DNA of 64,000 bases from positions 682,001-746,000 of the forward strand of contig JAMWFC010000009.1 of assembly GCA_027475525.1 (NCBI GenBank). Direction: 5' to 3'. Made by a program: the position numbers and the translations under genes. The notes under the pieces are model-generated. The model was not told the DNA's origin and searched no databases. It was given only the letters and a program-made list of their open reading frames with translations. Every line of letters begins with the position of its first letter. The stretch's first letter is position 1. Source of the DNA: Macrolepiota albuminosa (taxonomy: Eukaryota > Basidiomycota > Agaricomycetes > Agaricales > Agaricaceae). Below, piece by piece: positions 11,009 to 23,012 of the stretch.

Positions 11009-11451
11009 TGTAAGGGTGATCTCTAGAGGCTGTGGCTCAGTCACACAGCTGGCAGAGGGAGATCCAAAGTGTATTAGAGTATGTACTGACAATATCATAA
11101 TAACTACTCACCTGGCAGAGGGAGATCCAAAGAGAACAAGTCTAGGGATTCCCTATGCCAGGTTGGATGCTTCTGGGGCTTCTGAAGCATGGGAAACAAC
11201 TGTACAGTATAACAAAACCTTAAAAACTCAAAAATTGACTAACCAAACAACTGTGCAAACAAGGCAGGGGAAACAACTGTACAGTATAACAAAACCTTAA
11301 AAACTCAAAAATTGACTAACCAAACAACTGTGCAAACAAGGCAGGAAAACTCTGGACTTTGGAAGTCAGAAAGGCAAACTCTGGCTTATATAAGTGGTCT
11401 GGAAGCAGCGCTGAAGGGCCCACACTTGTCTGAATGATAGCTAAAGAACCA
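11009..11451 (-). mobile_element. Solo LTR of the chromodomain gypsy family, left part (outermost nest level)
   Basis: This is the left part of a minus-strand LTR that begins tgtaagggtgatctctagag and resumes after the copia insertion at 22860-23012, ending in cctctgaca. It is flanked by the perfect 5-bp target duplication GCTTT (11004-11008 and 23013-23017). Inside are two copies of a tggcagagggagatccaaag block. There is no internal region, so it is a solo LTR left by LTR-LTR recombination. A 77-bp duplication (11191-11267/11268-11344) inflates it. Confidence 0.85.
11191..11344. repeat. 77-bp tandem duplication no. 1
   Basis: A 77-bp unit (gggaaacaactgtacagtat...) occurs twice head to tail. 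It is one of nine with this exact period, discussed in the findings as probable unmerged contig overlaps. Confidence 0.95.
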
Positions 11452-11766
11452 TGTTGGAGTAGACTCTTATCTGTGGCGGCGGCGCCCCCGGTTACTTCTC
11501 GGTCTTTAACCATTTCCTTTTTAGCTCGTACTTACATCTCGATCGTACTATACAGTTTCCTAAGCCACCACATTTTCTTTATGTTGCGTGCGCCGGAGTT
11601 ACCGCCCCTCAGTTCTTTATTCAAAGACTGAGGGTGCATAATCACTACTTACTTATTTTATGTTTATCTTACCTATTCCTGTAGTTCTTGACACTTACTT
11701 CGTACTACAGGTTAACAGAGTTCTTTATTCAAAGACTGAGGTTCTCAACACTTACTTCGTACTACA
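11452..11766 (+). repeat. Copia 5' LTR
   Basis: The 315-bp LTR with TG...CA ends is nearly identical to the one at 22540-22854. It holds a self-complementary cctcag...ctgagg stem near 11617-11631 and two copies of a ttctttattcaaagactgag block. Confidence 0.9.
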
Positions 11767-11813
11767 GGTTATTGGCCCTGTAAAGCGTTCACTTACACAA
11801 CACAAATACAAAA

Positions 11814-14800
11814 ATGACTTCCCACATGTCTACAGGAGGGAACAGCAACCCTCCAACTTTCCCAGACGAATTTTTATTTGACAGCACAAATTACATTACG
11901 TTCAGAGACCGAGTCCTACTGGCCGCAAAACTCAGAGGCGCTGAGGGCTATCTTGACGGAACGATAGACACCCCAAACCCAAAAATGACACTACCGGCTC
12001 CTCAGGCGACAGAATGGTGGGACAAATCCCTGTCTCACCAGGAATAGCAAGTCAGGAATGCGTGGGCGCTGGCACTAATAGTGTATAACACCAAAAATCC
12101 CATCGGCCTGGGAATCAAAATGTTGGACACTGCGGCAAAGGTCTGGTCAACATTGAAGGAAGCGTATGGGACCGTATCAGACTTGGGAGCGAATTCTGCA
12201 GAGAATGCTTTGAGAGCCACAAAGTATTCAGATGGGACTGACTTCCAGGAACATATCGCGAACCTGCATTCCAAATGGAACCATGCCGTCGAAAAGGGAG
12301 CAGACATTAAGGATAATCAGTTTAGGGCAATCATAATCTCATCACTCCCAGCCTCTTGGGATTACATTGTGGCCTCGCTCCAGACTACAAAAACCTCAGT
12401 TGAATTAATTGCAGGCCTGAACGTCCAGCCTCTTGGGATTACATTGTGGCCTCGCTCCAGACTACAAAAACCTCAGTTGAATTAATTGCAGGCCTGAACG
12501 TCCATTGGGAGCGTTTAAAGGAATGGATGATGGCAGGGAGTGATGCGACGTCGTCAGCCCTACTTGCAAAAACCCCTCAGCCTCAGAAAAAGTTGGTGTG
12601 CGTCAATCCAAACTGCAGATGCACCGGACACTCCATTGAGAACTGCTACTGAAAAGGAGGAGGGAAGGAGGGTCAATTCCCCCCAAACTTCGGGCGCAGA
12701 AGGAATCACGTACCTGGCCAGACAACCCCAAAATCGCAGACTCCTGCAGCCAACATAGCCACGACAACTCCTTCCCCACCTCAGACCACCTATGCTCTTA
12801 TGGCCACCACAGGCTTTGCCCCAGCCACAGTATTTGACAATTTATCGAACCCGTTAGAATCGTACCTGTCTAGCATGGAAATATTGACTAGCGCATTTGC
12901 CCTTTCCACTCATGGTGGAAATGTACTCACCTACGCTGACTCTGGTGCAACCGATCATTGCTTCGTGAATCATTCAGATTTTGAAGAGTACAAAACCTAC
13001 ACCAACCCCCACCAGGGCATCTCGGCAAATTGCGGTGGCGTTTTTAGCATTCTGGGAGAGGAAACCATGAGACGGACGGTGACAGTCAACAGCTACACTT
13101 CGCAGCTGATATTCAAATCAGCCTTACACACACCTGAGCTAGCAGTGAATTTAGTATCGATTGGAAAATTTGATGACCTCGGGTTCTCTGTGGTGTTCAA
13201 GGGCGGGAAGGCTAGCTTTGCAGATCCGACGGGACACACCTTTATGATAGGTGAAAAGAAGAACTGGATGTACCTACTGGAACTTCGACCAACTTCCATT
13301 GAAGGACGTGTCTCAGATAAGCTTACCCTAGACCCTAATTCTGATCTCAAAGCTACCTCCCCAAAGGTCCTAGTCGCGTCTTTGTTGGACAAACCGGTTA
13401 CTCTTGACATCTGGCATCGCCGTTTTGGCCATGCAGGCCTGCAATCCATCAGGAAGCTGGTCAGCCAAAAATTGGTAGACGGACTTCACGTCCAAGGCAA
13501 GTCTGACGCACCTGGTCTGTGTGAAGATTGCATTTACGGGAAACAGACTACGCGGCCATATGATGGAGTATCCGAGGATGTTCAGGTTGCAGGCGAGAAG
13601 GTGTATATAGACCTCTGGGGTCCCGCCACTATGGCTTCATTAGGGGGCGCACTCTACCTAATGATGTTCACTGATGCAGGGTCATCTCGCCTGAAAGGCA
13701 CGTACCTATCAAACAAAGCAAGCAACACGACCCTGACGGCCCTAAAATCGTATGTCACCGAGGCTGAGCGTCAGACAGGGAACAGACTGAAGGTCATCCA
13801 AGTCGACGATGGGAGGGAATGGGTCAACCACCTTTGGCATAAGTACTGTCAGGAGACCGGGATTGTTCTCAAACCGGTTGTCCCTTATGCCCACTCCCAA
13901 AATGGCGTCATCAAGCGATCAATCCACACAGTCTTCAATGGCGTCCATTGCCTTCTTGCCCAGAGCAACCTCCTAAAAAGCCTCTGGGCCGAAGCTGCTG
14001 AAACTATCATTTACACTCGGAATCGCTTACCGTCCACACGCCACCCTGACCTCGTCCCGAAGGAGAAGTGGATGGGGAAGAGACAGGATGTCAGTCACTT
14101 ACGTCCATTTGGCTGCATCGGCTACGCTAGGGTGCCTGAGGAACTGATCCGGTCCAAACTCGACCCTAGATCGGTCAAGTACGTGATGGTGGGATATTCA
14201 AGCCACGGCTATCGCCTCTATGACAGAGTGAATCGCTTGATTGTCACCAGCAGGAGTGTTATTTTTGAAGAGGGTGTCGGTCACCGTACCCTCACTATCA
14301 CGGACTACGACGACCTTGAATCTACCCTTCCTGTTATCTCCAACCCAGCTGCGCCACCAATTCCGCCACCAAGGCAACAGGTGGCGCCTCGCATCCGCCA
14401 GACCAACGGCCCCTTGCACCCATTAAACCCCGAGCCTACCCTACAGTCCAAGCCTCAACCTGCCACCCAGCCAACTGAATTCCCTACCGCACTGCGACGA
14501 TCCACCCGGAATACCCGACCAAGTCGTGCCTTGCTGGAGGCTCGTGAATCACTTGCCACCCAATCCAATGCCTGGGTCGTGGGTGAAGAATGGGCTGAGG
14601 GTGAGGAAGCTCCTGAGGCATTAGTCATCGTGAGCACAGCATTCTCGTTTCTGGCTTTGACCAAGGCTGGGGATCCTAACGCAGCACCTCAGAGCTACTG
14701 GGACGCGATGAAGACACCAGATTTATGGGTGCTGGCTATGGCAGCGGAACTGGACGTGATGGATAAGAAAGAGGTCTGGGACGTTATTGACGCCACAGAC

Positions 14801-15464
14801 GTACCTTTTGGGAAGAAGCTCGTCGACTGCATGTGGGTTTATGCAAATAAGTACGATGCGGAGGGAAATATTGTAAAGAGGAAGGCACGCCTTGTGGCAA
14901 AAGGATACACCCAGGTTTGTGGAGAGGATTTTGACGAAACATATGCATCAGTCGTTCAACTCGAGTCCATGAGGATGACAGTAGCGGTAGCCACGGCTTT
15001 GGGTATGCACGTTTGGCAAATTGATTTTGTGTCAGCTTACTTGAATAGCAAGCTGGAACACGAGGTCTATATGAGACCGCCACCGGGTTTTCTGAGAGGG
15101 GAGGAAAAGGTTTTGCACCTCAAGAAAACCCTATACGGCCTCATGCAGGGTGGCCACAATTGGTGGCACAACCTCGACCAGGCCTATGACGAACTTGGTT
15201 ACCTCGCGTCGTGTGCTGACAGCTGCATGAGATACAAACATACTAGCAGCAAACATACAATCACCGACAACTACAACGACAATGTATTGGGTGCCTCTAC
15301 AACTAGAGAGGGATCGGTTGTAGCTAAGTCGGACTTAGGGGAAAAATTCGAGGTAAAGGATATGGGGGAGTTGAAGTACATCCTGGGTGTTCATTTTGAC
15401 AGAGATCCTAATACTGGAGATATTGCACTCTCACAGCGAGCATACCTGGAGCGAATGCTGGAAC
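11814..15464 (+). pseudogene. Copia gag-pol, 5' part (gag, protease, integrase, RT), inactivated
   Basis: Gag starts MTSHMSTGGNSNPPTFPDEF. It has a stop at about 12045, a 77-bp duplication at 12348-12501 that shifts frame, a zinc knuckle (CVNPNCRCTGHSIENC) and another stop at 12651. Pol is open from about 12800. It has the protease DSGAT motif at about 12940, the integrase HHCC region (WHRRFGHAGL...CEDCIYGK), a catalytic core (IDLWGP, QVDDGREW) and an RT domain (KARLVAKGYTQ, WQIDFVSAYLNS). Two active-site changes kill it. The integrase glutamate in the QNGxxER block is lysine (codon 13913-13915), and the RT YxDD box reads YNDN (second Asp codon 15281-15283). Both are G-to-A changes at a probable CpG. 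The frame is broken at 15464 by the gypsy element. Confidence 0.9.
12348..12501. repeat. 77-bp tandem duplication no. 2 (copia gag)
   Basis: The unit starts ccagcctcttgggattacat; the period is exactly 77 bp. It shifts the gag frame because 77 is not a multiple of three. Confidence 0.95.
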
Positions 15465-15893
15465 TGTCAGGGGACTCCTCGCTCTTGTCTGGTCACAATT
15501 TCCTTTTTCGGAGTTTCCAGAGAACTCCGGAGCATTTCCCGTGCCCCGGAGTTCTCCCAGCCTCCCGGAGCTAGCCGTTGGATACTGTACAGTCGTTCCC
15601 ATGCCCGTCCGCCCCCGTACTGATGTGCCGCACTGGCAGAGGAATCCTTAGACTTGTTCTCTTTGGATTTCCCTCTGCCAGGTGATTAGTTATTGATTGT
15701 ACTGTCATTACTGGCTCTGATATACTTTGGATTTCCCTCTGCCAGTTGTGTGATAGTGCTGCAACCTCCGGAGGTCGCCCTTACAGCAGAACAAGTCTCC
15801 TAATTCCGGTCTGGAAGCCCTCCATAGCCGTCAGAAGAATTCTCTGGCTCCTATCTACCGCTTCTCCACCAGTTTTAAGCATCTGGACCTTCT

Positions 15894-17215
15894 ATGTCTC
15901 AGCTTGCCTCTTCAGACAGTCCTCCAGATGCTACAGCTCCTCAGGATGAAGCCTGGACTCGCTTGCTCCACCTAGAGGCTCAAGTGCAGCTTACTCAAGC
16001 TTCCCTCACTCACCACACCGCTGAACTCTCCACCCTCCGACAAACCACTGAAACCATCTCCGACTCCCTCCAGGCACTCCTAGAGCGTCTCAACACCACT
16101 CCCTTGGTTGCTACCGCAACCCCAGCAGCGGCACTGCCCCCCGCTGTTCAGCCATCCTCTCCAAATCCTCTGAGGACCCAAGGGACCCCACGTGCGCTCC
16201 TCCCCTGACCGGCCATCCTGGATGCCTACGATGGCGACCGCGTGACTGGAAAACAATTTCTACAGTCGTGCCTCACCTATATCCAGCTCTGTGGGGACGA
16301 CTTTGTCTCGGACGACCTGAAAATTGCATGGGTTCTCTCCTACATGAAGTCTGGAAGAGCGGCCACCTACGCACTGCAGGTTTTCCGACGTCCCGGAGGT
16401 GTTGCGGGGTTTGCAAACTGGGCCGCATTTGAGCAGGAGTTCCGGGATGAGTTCTTCCCCCGGAACCCAGCCAAGGCAGCTGCGCTGGTCCTCCGAGACA
16501 GAGATCAATACGGACAAGGGAGGCGCTCGCTGGACGAATACATTGACTCCTTCCAGGCACTAGTTGAGCAGGCCAGGTACCCCGATGGACTGCAACTCTG
16601 CCTCACCTTCTGGGAAGGGCTCCAATCCACTCTGATGGAGCGTATTGACAACCTTGCAGAAGGACGTCCAGCCGACAACCAAGTCGCCTCCTGGTACCGA
16701 GTGGCCCGGGACCAGTGGCAGCTCATGGAACTTAAGCGCAGCCTGTGCCAGACAACCAAGTCGCCTCCTGGTACCGAGTGGCCCGGGACCAGTGGCAGCT
16801 CATGGAACTTAAGCGCAGCCTGTGCCAAGCTCCGGCCATGGCAACAGCCCCACGTCCTCGGATCCCTCTCCCCCGTCCCGTAGCAGCTGTGTTCCACCCT
16901 CCCAGCCTCCCAGCTCCCTCCGCAGGGCCCACACTGCCCCCGGGGGCCCCTATGGATGTGGACTCCTCCCGCCAGCGTGCCAACCTACCTCTTCTGTGCC
17001 GGCGCTGCGGCACCCCTGGTCACTTTGCACGCCGTTGCCCGCTTGGCCTCGAGGTGCGTTACCTAGCCCCGGAGGAGCAGGAAGAGCTACTCCTGCAGCT
17101 CCTGGCAGCCAAGGATGCAGCCGGAGCACCCTCTCCAGACACGGCAGCGCCGGAGGCCCGGGAGCAGGAGCGGAGTGCGGATGCGTCAGAAGGAGGGAGC
17201 CCGGAGGATTTTTAG
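15894..17215 (+). pseudogene. Gypsy copy 1 gag
   Basis: It starts MSQLASSDSPPDATAPQDEA and continues through a retrotransposon gag domain (about 16240-16740: FLQSCLTYIQLCGDDF, WAAFEQEFRDEFFPRNPA, SLDEYIDSFQALVEQARYPD) to a CCHC zinc knuckle, CRRCGTPGHFARRC, at about 16998-17040. Two breaks are present. One is a TGA at 16206, probably from CGA. The other is the 77-bp duplication 16674-16750/16751-16827, which shifts frame and is probably an assembly error. Without these two the frame would be continuous to the stop at 17213-17215. Confidence 0.85.
16674..16827. repeat. 77-bp tandem duplication no. 3 (gypsy gag)
   Basis: The unit starts gacaaccaagtcgcctcctg; the period is exactly 77 bp. It breaks gag. 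Confidence 0.95.
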
Positions 17216-17221
17216 AGGAGC

Positions 17222-20200
17222 GACGGGTGAAGAGTACGCCCCCGTCGCTTGGTGCAAATCAATTTGTATGTCTGTCCATAGAAGAGCCCAATACAACCCC
17301 TGAGGACACTTTGGCACCTACGATTGTAAGCCCACCCCTCGACGTATCTAAAAGCCCCCCGGTCTCGCCGACTCCTCCTGCCGGGCCCCCTCGACCCCGC
17401 ATCCCTGCCTGGCAACGTCGCCTTCCGAGGCGCTACGTGGTAGCCTCAACACCCTCGACCAACTCGCTCTGGCTAAAGGTGGAGGTCGAAACAACTGACA
17501 CACAGCAGACCCGGAGCGTGACTGCTCTTCTAGATTCCGGAGCCACCGGGCTCTTTGTGGATGCTGACTACGTGGCCCGACACCAACTCACGACTCGCCC
17601 TCTCCCTTCCCCAATTCCGGTCTACAACATTGACGGTACCCCCAATGAAGCAGGCTCCATCCGCGCCGTTGTAGACCTGGTTCTGCGCTATCGGGCCCAC
17701 GCCGAGCGTGCCACCTTCGCAGTCACCAGCTTGGGAAAGCAGGATATGATCCTGGGATACACGTGGCTCCGGGAGCACAACCCGGAGATAGACTGGACTA
17801 CCGGAGAGGTGAGTATGAGTCGGTGCCCCCGACACTGCGCCACCTGTGCAAAGGAGGCAAGGATAGAGCGGCGCACCGCTGTGCGGGAACGTGCAGCCAT
17901 CTGGGCCTGCCGGGCAGGACACATCCCCTTTGCCGACCTCGACCTGTTGGATCCTCCGCCCCTGGTGTTCCCTCATAGAGAGGCCCTCTATGAGGACAAC
18001 AGGCACAGCGGTGGAGAGGCCACCATGGAAGACGGTCGCGAAGGAGAATTCCTGCCAGTCCCGGACCCAGAATTACCAGACAAGGCCATTGAGGTAGGGG
18101 ACCGCATCTATGCCACAGCGTTGCGTCTGCCGCCATCGGCAGGGGAGATCCGGGCCAGCCAGACCACTTCCCAACGGTTGGCCCAGGCCTTCGCCACCAA
18201 TACCTCGCCTTGCCCATTCCGGGATACTGTCCCGGGCCACCTGCACGACTTTGAGGATGTTTTCTCCAAGGCCTCGTTTGATTCTCTCCCGGAGCGCAAG
18301 CAGTGGGATCATGCCATCGAGCTCCTACCAGACTCGAAGCCGGCCAACTGCAAGGTGTACCCACTGGCGCCCAAGGAGCAGGATGAACTAGATGCCTTCC
18401 TCCGGGAAAATCTCAAAACTGGAAGAATTCGACCCTCAAAGTCGCCGATGGCCTCTCCGGTGTTTTTCATCAAGAAGAAGGATGGCACCCTCCGGTTGGT
18501 CCAAGATTATCGTGTGCTTAATGCGATGACCATCAAGAACCGCTACCCGCTCCCTCTCATCTCAGAACTCATTAACAACCTCTGGGGTGCACGCTACTTC
18601 ACCAAGTTGGACGTCTGCTGGGGCTACAACAATGTGCGCATCCAGGAGGGAGATGAGTGGAAGGCTGCGTTTCGGACCAACCGGGGCCTGTTTGAACCAT
18701 TGGTAATGTTCTTCGGGCTCACCAACAGCCCCGCCACCTTTCAAACCATGATGAATGACATATTCCGGGACCTCATAGCAGATGGGGTGGTGTGTGTGTA
18801 CCTGGACAATATCCTCATCTACACCAAGACGCTAGAGGAGCACCGCCGGATCACCCGCATAGTCCTAGACCGCCTCCGCCAGTATCAGCTCTACCTCAAA
18901 CCGGAGAAATGTGAGTTCAAGAAAACTCAGATCGAGTACCTCGGGCTCATCATCTCTCACGGTACGGCGGAGATGGACCCAGTGAAGGTGGCCGGCGTTG
19001 CGCAGTGGCCAGAGCCCCGGAACAAGAAGGAGGTACAGGCCTTCCTGGGGTTCACCAACTTCTACCGGCGGTTCATCCAGGACTTTTCCCACCACGCACG
19101 GCCCCTCTTTGACCTCACCCGGAAGGAGGCAGCCTGGACTTGGGGTGACGCGGAGCAACAGGCCTTCAATGCCCTGAAGCGAGCCGTCACCTCCAAGCCG
19201 GTGCTCCTCTTCCCAGATGACGATCAGCCTTTCTGAGTCGAGGCAGACAGTTCCGACTTTGCTACCGGCGCCGTCCTGTCCCAGCAATTCCCGGGGGACG
19301 GCAAGTGGCATCCGGTGGCCTTCTACTCTAAGAGCCTCAATGCCGTGGAGCGGAACTATGAGATCCACAACAAGGAGATGCTGGCAATCATCCGGTCACT
19401 AGAGGAGTGGCGCCACTTCCTGGAGGGGGCCCGGCACAAGTTCGAAGTCTGGACAGACCACAAGAACTTGGAGTACTTCCGGACAGCAAAGAAGCTCAAC
19501 CGCCGCCAGGCCCGGTGGTCCCTCTACCTTGCCAACTTTGACTTCTCACTGCATCACAAGCCGGGGAGGTCCATGGGGAAGCCCGATGCCCTATCCAGGT
19601 GTGCCGACCATGGCTCCAGGGCCAGAGACAACGACAACATCACCCTCCTATGACCGGAGCTGTTTGCCATCCGGGCACTGGAGGGGATATCCGCCCAGGG
19701 AGACGAGGTCAACATTCTCCGGGATATCCGTCAGGGAAACCGGGAGGGGATGCAGGAGGACTCCGTGGCCAAGGCCGCCTTGGCTCTACGGTCTCATCGC
19801 CCCATGGGCACGAGGGCAGTGCATGCCAACGAGTGGAGTCTCCAAGACAGCCTCCTCACCTACCGCGGCTGCATCTATGTACCCAACGACCCGGAGCTCC
19901 GGCGACGCATTGTTGAGCAACACCACAACTCCCGTATTGCCGGGCACCCCGGGCGCTGGAACTTGTGTCCCGGAACTACTGGTGGCCCCAGATGTCGAGA
20001 TACATAGGCTCCTACACCAGCACCTGTGATCTCTGCCTCCGGACCAAGCCCCAGTGCCGTCTCCCTACTGGTCAGCTGCACTCCTTGCCGACACCCGCAG
20101 AACCGTGGAGCGTGGCCTCCGTGGACTTCATTGTGGAGCTTCCGGACGCACACGGCTACGATGCTATCCTGGTGGTCGTGGACCTCTATGGCAAACGGGC

Positions 20201-21334
20201 TCACTTCATTCTGACCCACATGACCTGCTCCGCCATGGGTGCCGCTAACCTGTACCGGAAGAATGTCTGGAAACTCCACGGCCTTTCCGATGCGTACGTG
20301 TCCAACCGGGGCCCACAGTTTGTTGCGGAGTTCACCCGGGAGCTCTACCGCCTCCTGCATGTGAAGCTCCACACCTCCACTGCCTACCACCCGCAATCCG
20401 ACGGCCAGACCAAACGTGTTAACCAGGAGCTTGAGCAATACCTGCGGCTATTCTGCAACGAGCGTCAGGACGACTGGGATGAGCTCCTGCCGGAGGCGGA
20501 ATTCCAGTACAACAACCATGTCCATGCCTCGACGCAGGTATCACCCTTCTTCCTTGACATGGGGCGGCACCCCCGGATGGGTTTTGAGCCACGCACACGG
20601 CGGTCAGAGAACGAATCGGTCAACGAGTTTGTGGATCGCATGCAGAAGGCACAGGAGGAGGCGAAGGCTGCGCTAACTAAGGCAAAGGACGACATGGCAC
20701 GATACTACAACATCGCATGCAGAAGGCACAGGAGGAGGCGAAGGCTGCGCTAACTAAGGCAAAGGACGACATGGCGCGATACTACAACCAGGGCCGGACA
20801 CCAGCTCCCAAGTACAAGCCCAGAGACCGCGTATTCCTGGATGCCTCCGACATCTCCACCACGCGACCCTCAAAGAAGCTGTCTCATCGTCAACTGGGGC
20901 CATACCCCATTGAGCGTCAGGTGGGGCCCCTAGCCTACCGACTCCGGCTGCCTGCAGGCATGCGCCAACTCCACCCGGTCTTCAACGTGGTCAAGCTTTC
21001 TCCAGCCCCGGAAGACCCCATCCCTGGGCGACGAGCACCACCGCCGCCACCGCCAGTCCTAGCAGACAGCGGGGTGGAGTACGAAGTGGAGAAGATCTTG
21101 GACAGCCGCTTATTCCGTGGGAAGCTACAGTACAAGGTGAAGTGGAAGGGCTATGGTATCGAAGACATCTTCTGGGAGCCATCTGAAGATGTCCACGCCC
21201 TGGCTCTCACCCAGGACTTCCACCGCCGGCATCCTGAGGCCCCGCGAACCATACGGGGAGTTTACCCCCTTTCTCTAGCGGATCAGGCCATCCGTGAGTT
21301 CTTCTACCCGGCACGTCGAGACGCCGCGCCCTAA
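17222..21334 (+). pseudogene. Gypsy copy 1 pol (protease, RT, RNase H, integrase, chromodomain), inactivated
   Basis: Domains in order: retropepsin (LLDSGATGLFVD, about 17525-17562); RT from about 18350 (KKKDGTLRLVQDYRVLN, GLTNSPATFQTMMNDIF); RNase H (about 19240-19600, FYSKSLNAVERNYEIHNKE, DHKNLEYF); integrase zinc region (about 19900-20040) and core (about 20110-20450); chromodomain (about 21073-21230, YEVEKILDSRLFRGKLQYKV then KWKGYGIEDIFWEPSEDVH). Breaks are TGA at 19234, TGA at about 19651, a frameshift near 19950 and a 77-bp duplication at 20635-20788. Catalytic losses: the RT box reads YLDN (18799-18810), the second integrase aspartate is asparagine (SNRGPQF, 20311-20316) and the integrase glutamate is lysine (QTKRVNQ, 20412-20414). 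All three fit CpG-to-CpA change. The chromodomain probably once directed insertion toward heterochromatin. Confidence 0.9.
20635..20788. repeat. 77-bp tandem duplication no. 4 (gypsy pol)
   Basis: The unit starts atcgcatgcagaaggcacag; the period is 77 bp with one mismatch between copies (atggcacg against atggcgcg). It breaks pol after the integrase. Confidence 0.93.
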
Positions 21335-21353
21335 AGGGGGGGTGATGTCAGGA

Positions 21354-21507
21354 GACTCCTCACTCTTGTCTGGTCACAATTTCCTTTTCCGGAGTTTCCG
21401 GAGAACTCCGGAGCATTTCCCATGCCCTGGGACTCCTCACTCTTGTCTGGTCACAATTTCCTTTTCCGGAGTTTCCGGAGAACTCCGGAGCATTTCCCAT
21501 GCCCTGG
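21354..21507. repeat. 77-bp tandem duplication no. 5 (gypsy 3' LTR)
   Basis: The unit starts gactcctcactcttgtctgg; the match run is exactly 77 bp. It accounts for the whole length difference between the two LTRs of this element. Confidence 0.95.
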
Positions 21508-21743
21508 AGTTCTCCTGGCCTCCCGGAGCTAGCCGTTGGATACTGTACAGTTGTTCCCACGCCTGTCCGCCCCCGTACTGATGTGCCGCACTGGCAGAGG
21601 AATCCTTAGACTTGTTCTCTTTGGATTTCCCTCTGCCAGGTGATTAGTTATTGATTGTACTGTCGTTACTGGCTCTGATATACTTTGGATTTCCCTCTGC
21701 CAGTTGTGTGATAGTGCCGCAACCTCCGGAGGTCACCCTTACA

Positions 21744-22539
21744 GGAACACTTCGGGTTTTGAACTTCAAGCCCCCGTAAAACACCGCTACCTGCAGGCCT
21801 GGTCCTGACCGAGTCCCAATTCCCACAGACTGATGACGACCATCATTACATGCAAGACAAGCCATACCGTGAGGCCTTGGGATCCCTCATGTGGGCTCAG
21901 GCTGCCACCCGACCTGATTTGTCTTTTGTGGTCGGACTTCTTGCGTGTTTCCAAACTAACCCCGGACCTGCTCACTGGAGGGCATTGGCTCACGTGATGC
22001 AGTACGTGAACGGGACATTGGACTACCGCATCCTTTATCGGCGCAGTGCTGACATCAAAGCGGTTGGCTATGTCGATGCCGATTATGGTGGTGACTTGGA
22101 TTTACGCAGGTCTACGGGGGGTATGTATTCACTATGGCTGGGGGAGCCGTATCTTGGAGCTCCAAACGACAACCCACTGTTGCCCTCTCGACCACGGAGG
22201 CAGAATACATGGCTCTGACCCGTGGAGCCCAGCAGGCTATGTGGATGTTTAACTGGCTCATGGAGGTTGACCTCGCTCAGACATTACCGGCTAAACTTCA
22301 TATTGACAACTCTCCTGCGCTCTCGCTCGCTCAGTACACAAAAGGACACGCCCGAGCCAAACACATCGACATCAGACACCATTACATTTGGGAACGCGTG
22401 AAGCTTGGCAAGATAGAGGTCATCCATATCCCATCTTCTGAAAATCTGGCCGACTTATTCACGAAACCTCTTGGACACGTCACACACTCATACTTGGTAG
22501 GACTCTTGGGGCTCGACTCACAGCTCGAGTCTGGGGGAG
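21744..22539 (+). pseudogene. Copia pol, 3' part (RT end and RNase H)
   Basis: This is the continuation of the copia frame after the gypsy insertion. It opens in the region corresponding to LERMLE..FGF with one or two small frameshifts (21749-21800). Then follow YREALGSLMWAQAATRPDLS, VNGTLDYRILYRR, VDADYGGDLDLRRSTGG and the RNase H block SSKRQPTVALSTTEAEYMAL, then HIDNSPALSLA, KHIDIRHHYIWE and SENLADLFTKPL. A single frameshift near 22130 separates two frames. The end (QLESGGVLK) runs into the 3' LTR. Confidence 0.88.
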
Positions 22540-22854
22540 TGTTGAAGTAGACTCTTATCTGTGGTGGCGGCGCCCCCAGTTACTTCTCGGTCTTTAACCA
22601 TTTCCTTTTTAGCTCATACTTACATCTTGATCGTACTATACAGTTTCCTAAGCCACCGCATTTTCTTTATGTTGCGTGCGCCGGAGTTACCGCCCCTCAG
22701 TTCTTTATTCAAAGACTGAGGGTGCGTAATCACTACTTACTTATTTTATGTTTATCTTACCTATTCCTGTAGTTCTCGACACTTACTTCGTACTACAGGT
22801 TAACAGAGTTCTTTATTCAAAGACTGAGGTTCTCGACACTTACTTCGTACTACA
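22540..22854 (+). repeat. Copia 3' LTR
   Basis: 315 bp with the same TG...CA ends as the 5' LTR. It differs from it at scattered, mostly transition positions. It is followed directly by the AACCA target duplication and then the right part of the interrupted gypsy solo LTR. Confidence 0.9.
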
Positions 22855-22859
22855 AACCA

Positions 22860-23012
22860 GAGCACCTCAAAGGCTGAGAATAGTACTAACAGATAGTGTT
22901 GAGAGAATAGAAACAGCAAAATGAGAGAATGATAGAAGAAATAAGGAAATGAATGAAAGGAGAGTGAAGGAATAAGGAGTGAAAGAAGAAAGAAATGAGG
23001 AGTCCTCTGACA
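22860..23012 (-). mobile_element. Solo gypsy LTR, right part (outermost nest level)
   Basis: This is the remainder of the LTR begun at 11009. It reads gagcacctcaaaggctgaga through ggagtcctctgaca and is followed by the target duplication GCTTT at 23013-23017. The same sequence is uninterrupted in the LTR at 59640-60216, which proves the join. Confidence 0.85.

Larger units (their letters stand above)
15465..21743 (+). mobile_element. Chromodomain Ty3/gypsy retrotransposon, copy 1 (innermost nest level)
   Basis: It has LTRs at 15465-15785 (321 bp) and 21346-21743 (398 bp), starting TGTCAGG and ending CCCTTACA. The length difference is exactly one 77-bp duplication, so the true LTRs are the same length. 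The target duplication is GGAAC at 15460-15464 and 21744-21748, inside the copia RT-RNase H region. A polypurine tract (aaagggggggtga) precedes the 3' LTR. The internal order gag, protease, RT, RNase H, integrase, chromodomain identifies a chromovirus. It is CpG-rich compared with the other copies, so it is the youngest insertion here. Confidence 0.93.
11452..22854 (+). mobile_element. Ty1/copia retrotransposon (middle nest level), interrupted by a gypsy element
   Basis: It has LTRs at 11452-11766 and 22540-22854, both 315 bp, starting TGTTGGAGTAGACTC/TGTTGAAGTAGACTC and ending ACTACA. The target duplication is AACCA at 11447-11451 and 22855-22859. A purine-rich tract (gagtctgggggag) precedes the 3' LTR. 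The internal order is gag, protease, integrase, RT, RNase H, which is diagnostic of Pseudoviridae/Ty1-copia. The element inserted into the gypsy solo LTR and was later split by the gypsy element at 15465-21743. A further solo LTR of the family lies at 50438-50753. Confidence 0.92.

Noticed and set aside
13093..13449. Minus-strand ORF within copia pol
   Set aside because: It overlaps a long plus-strand pol frame with clear integrase motifs; it is a shadow. The same holds for other minus frames in 14-20 kb.
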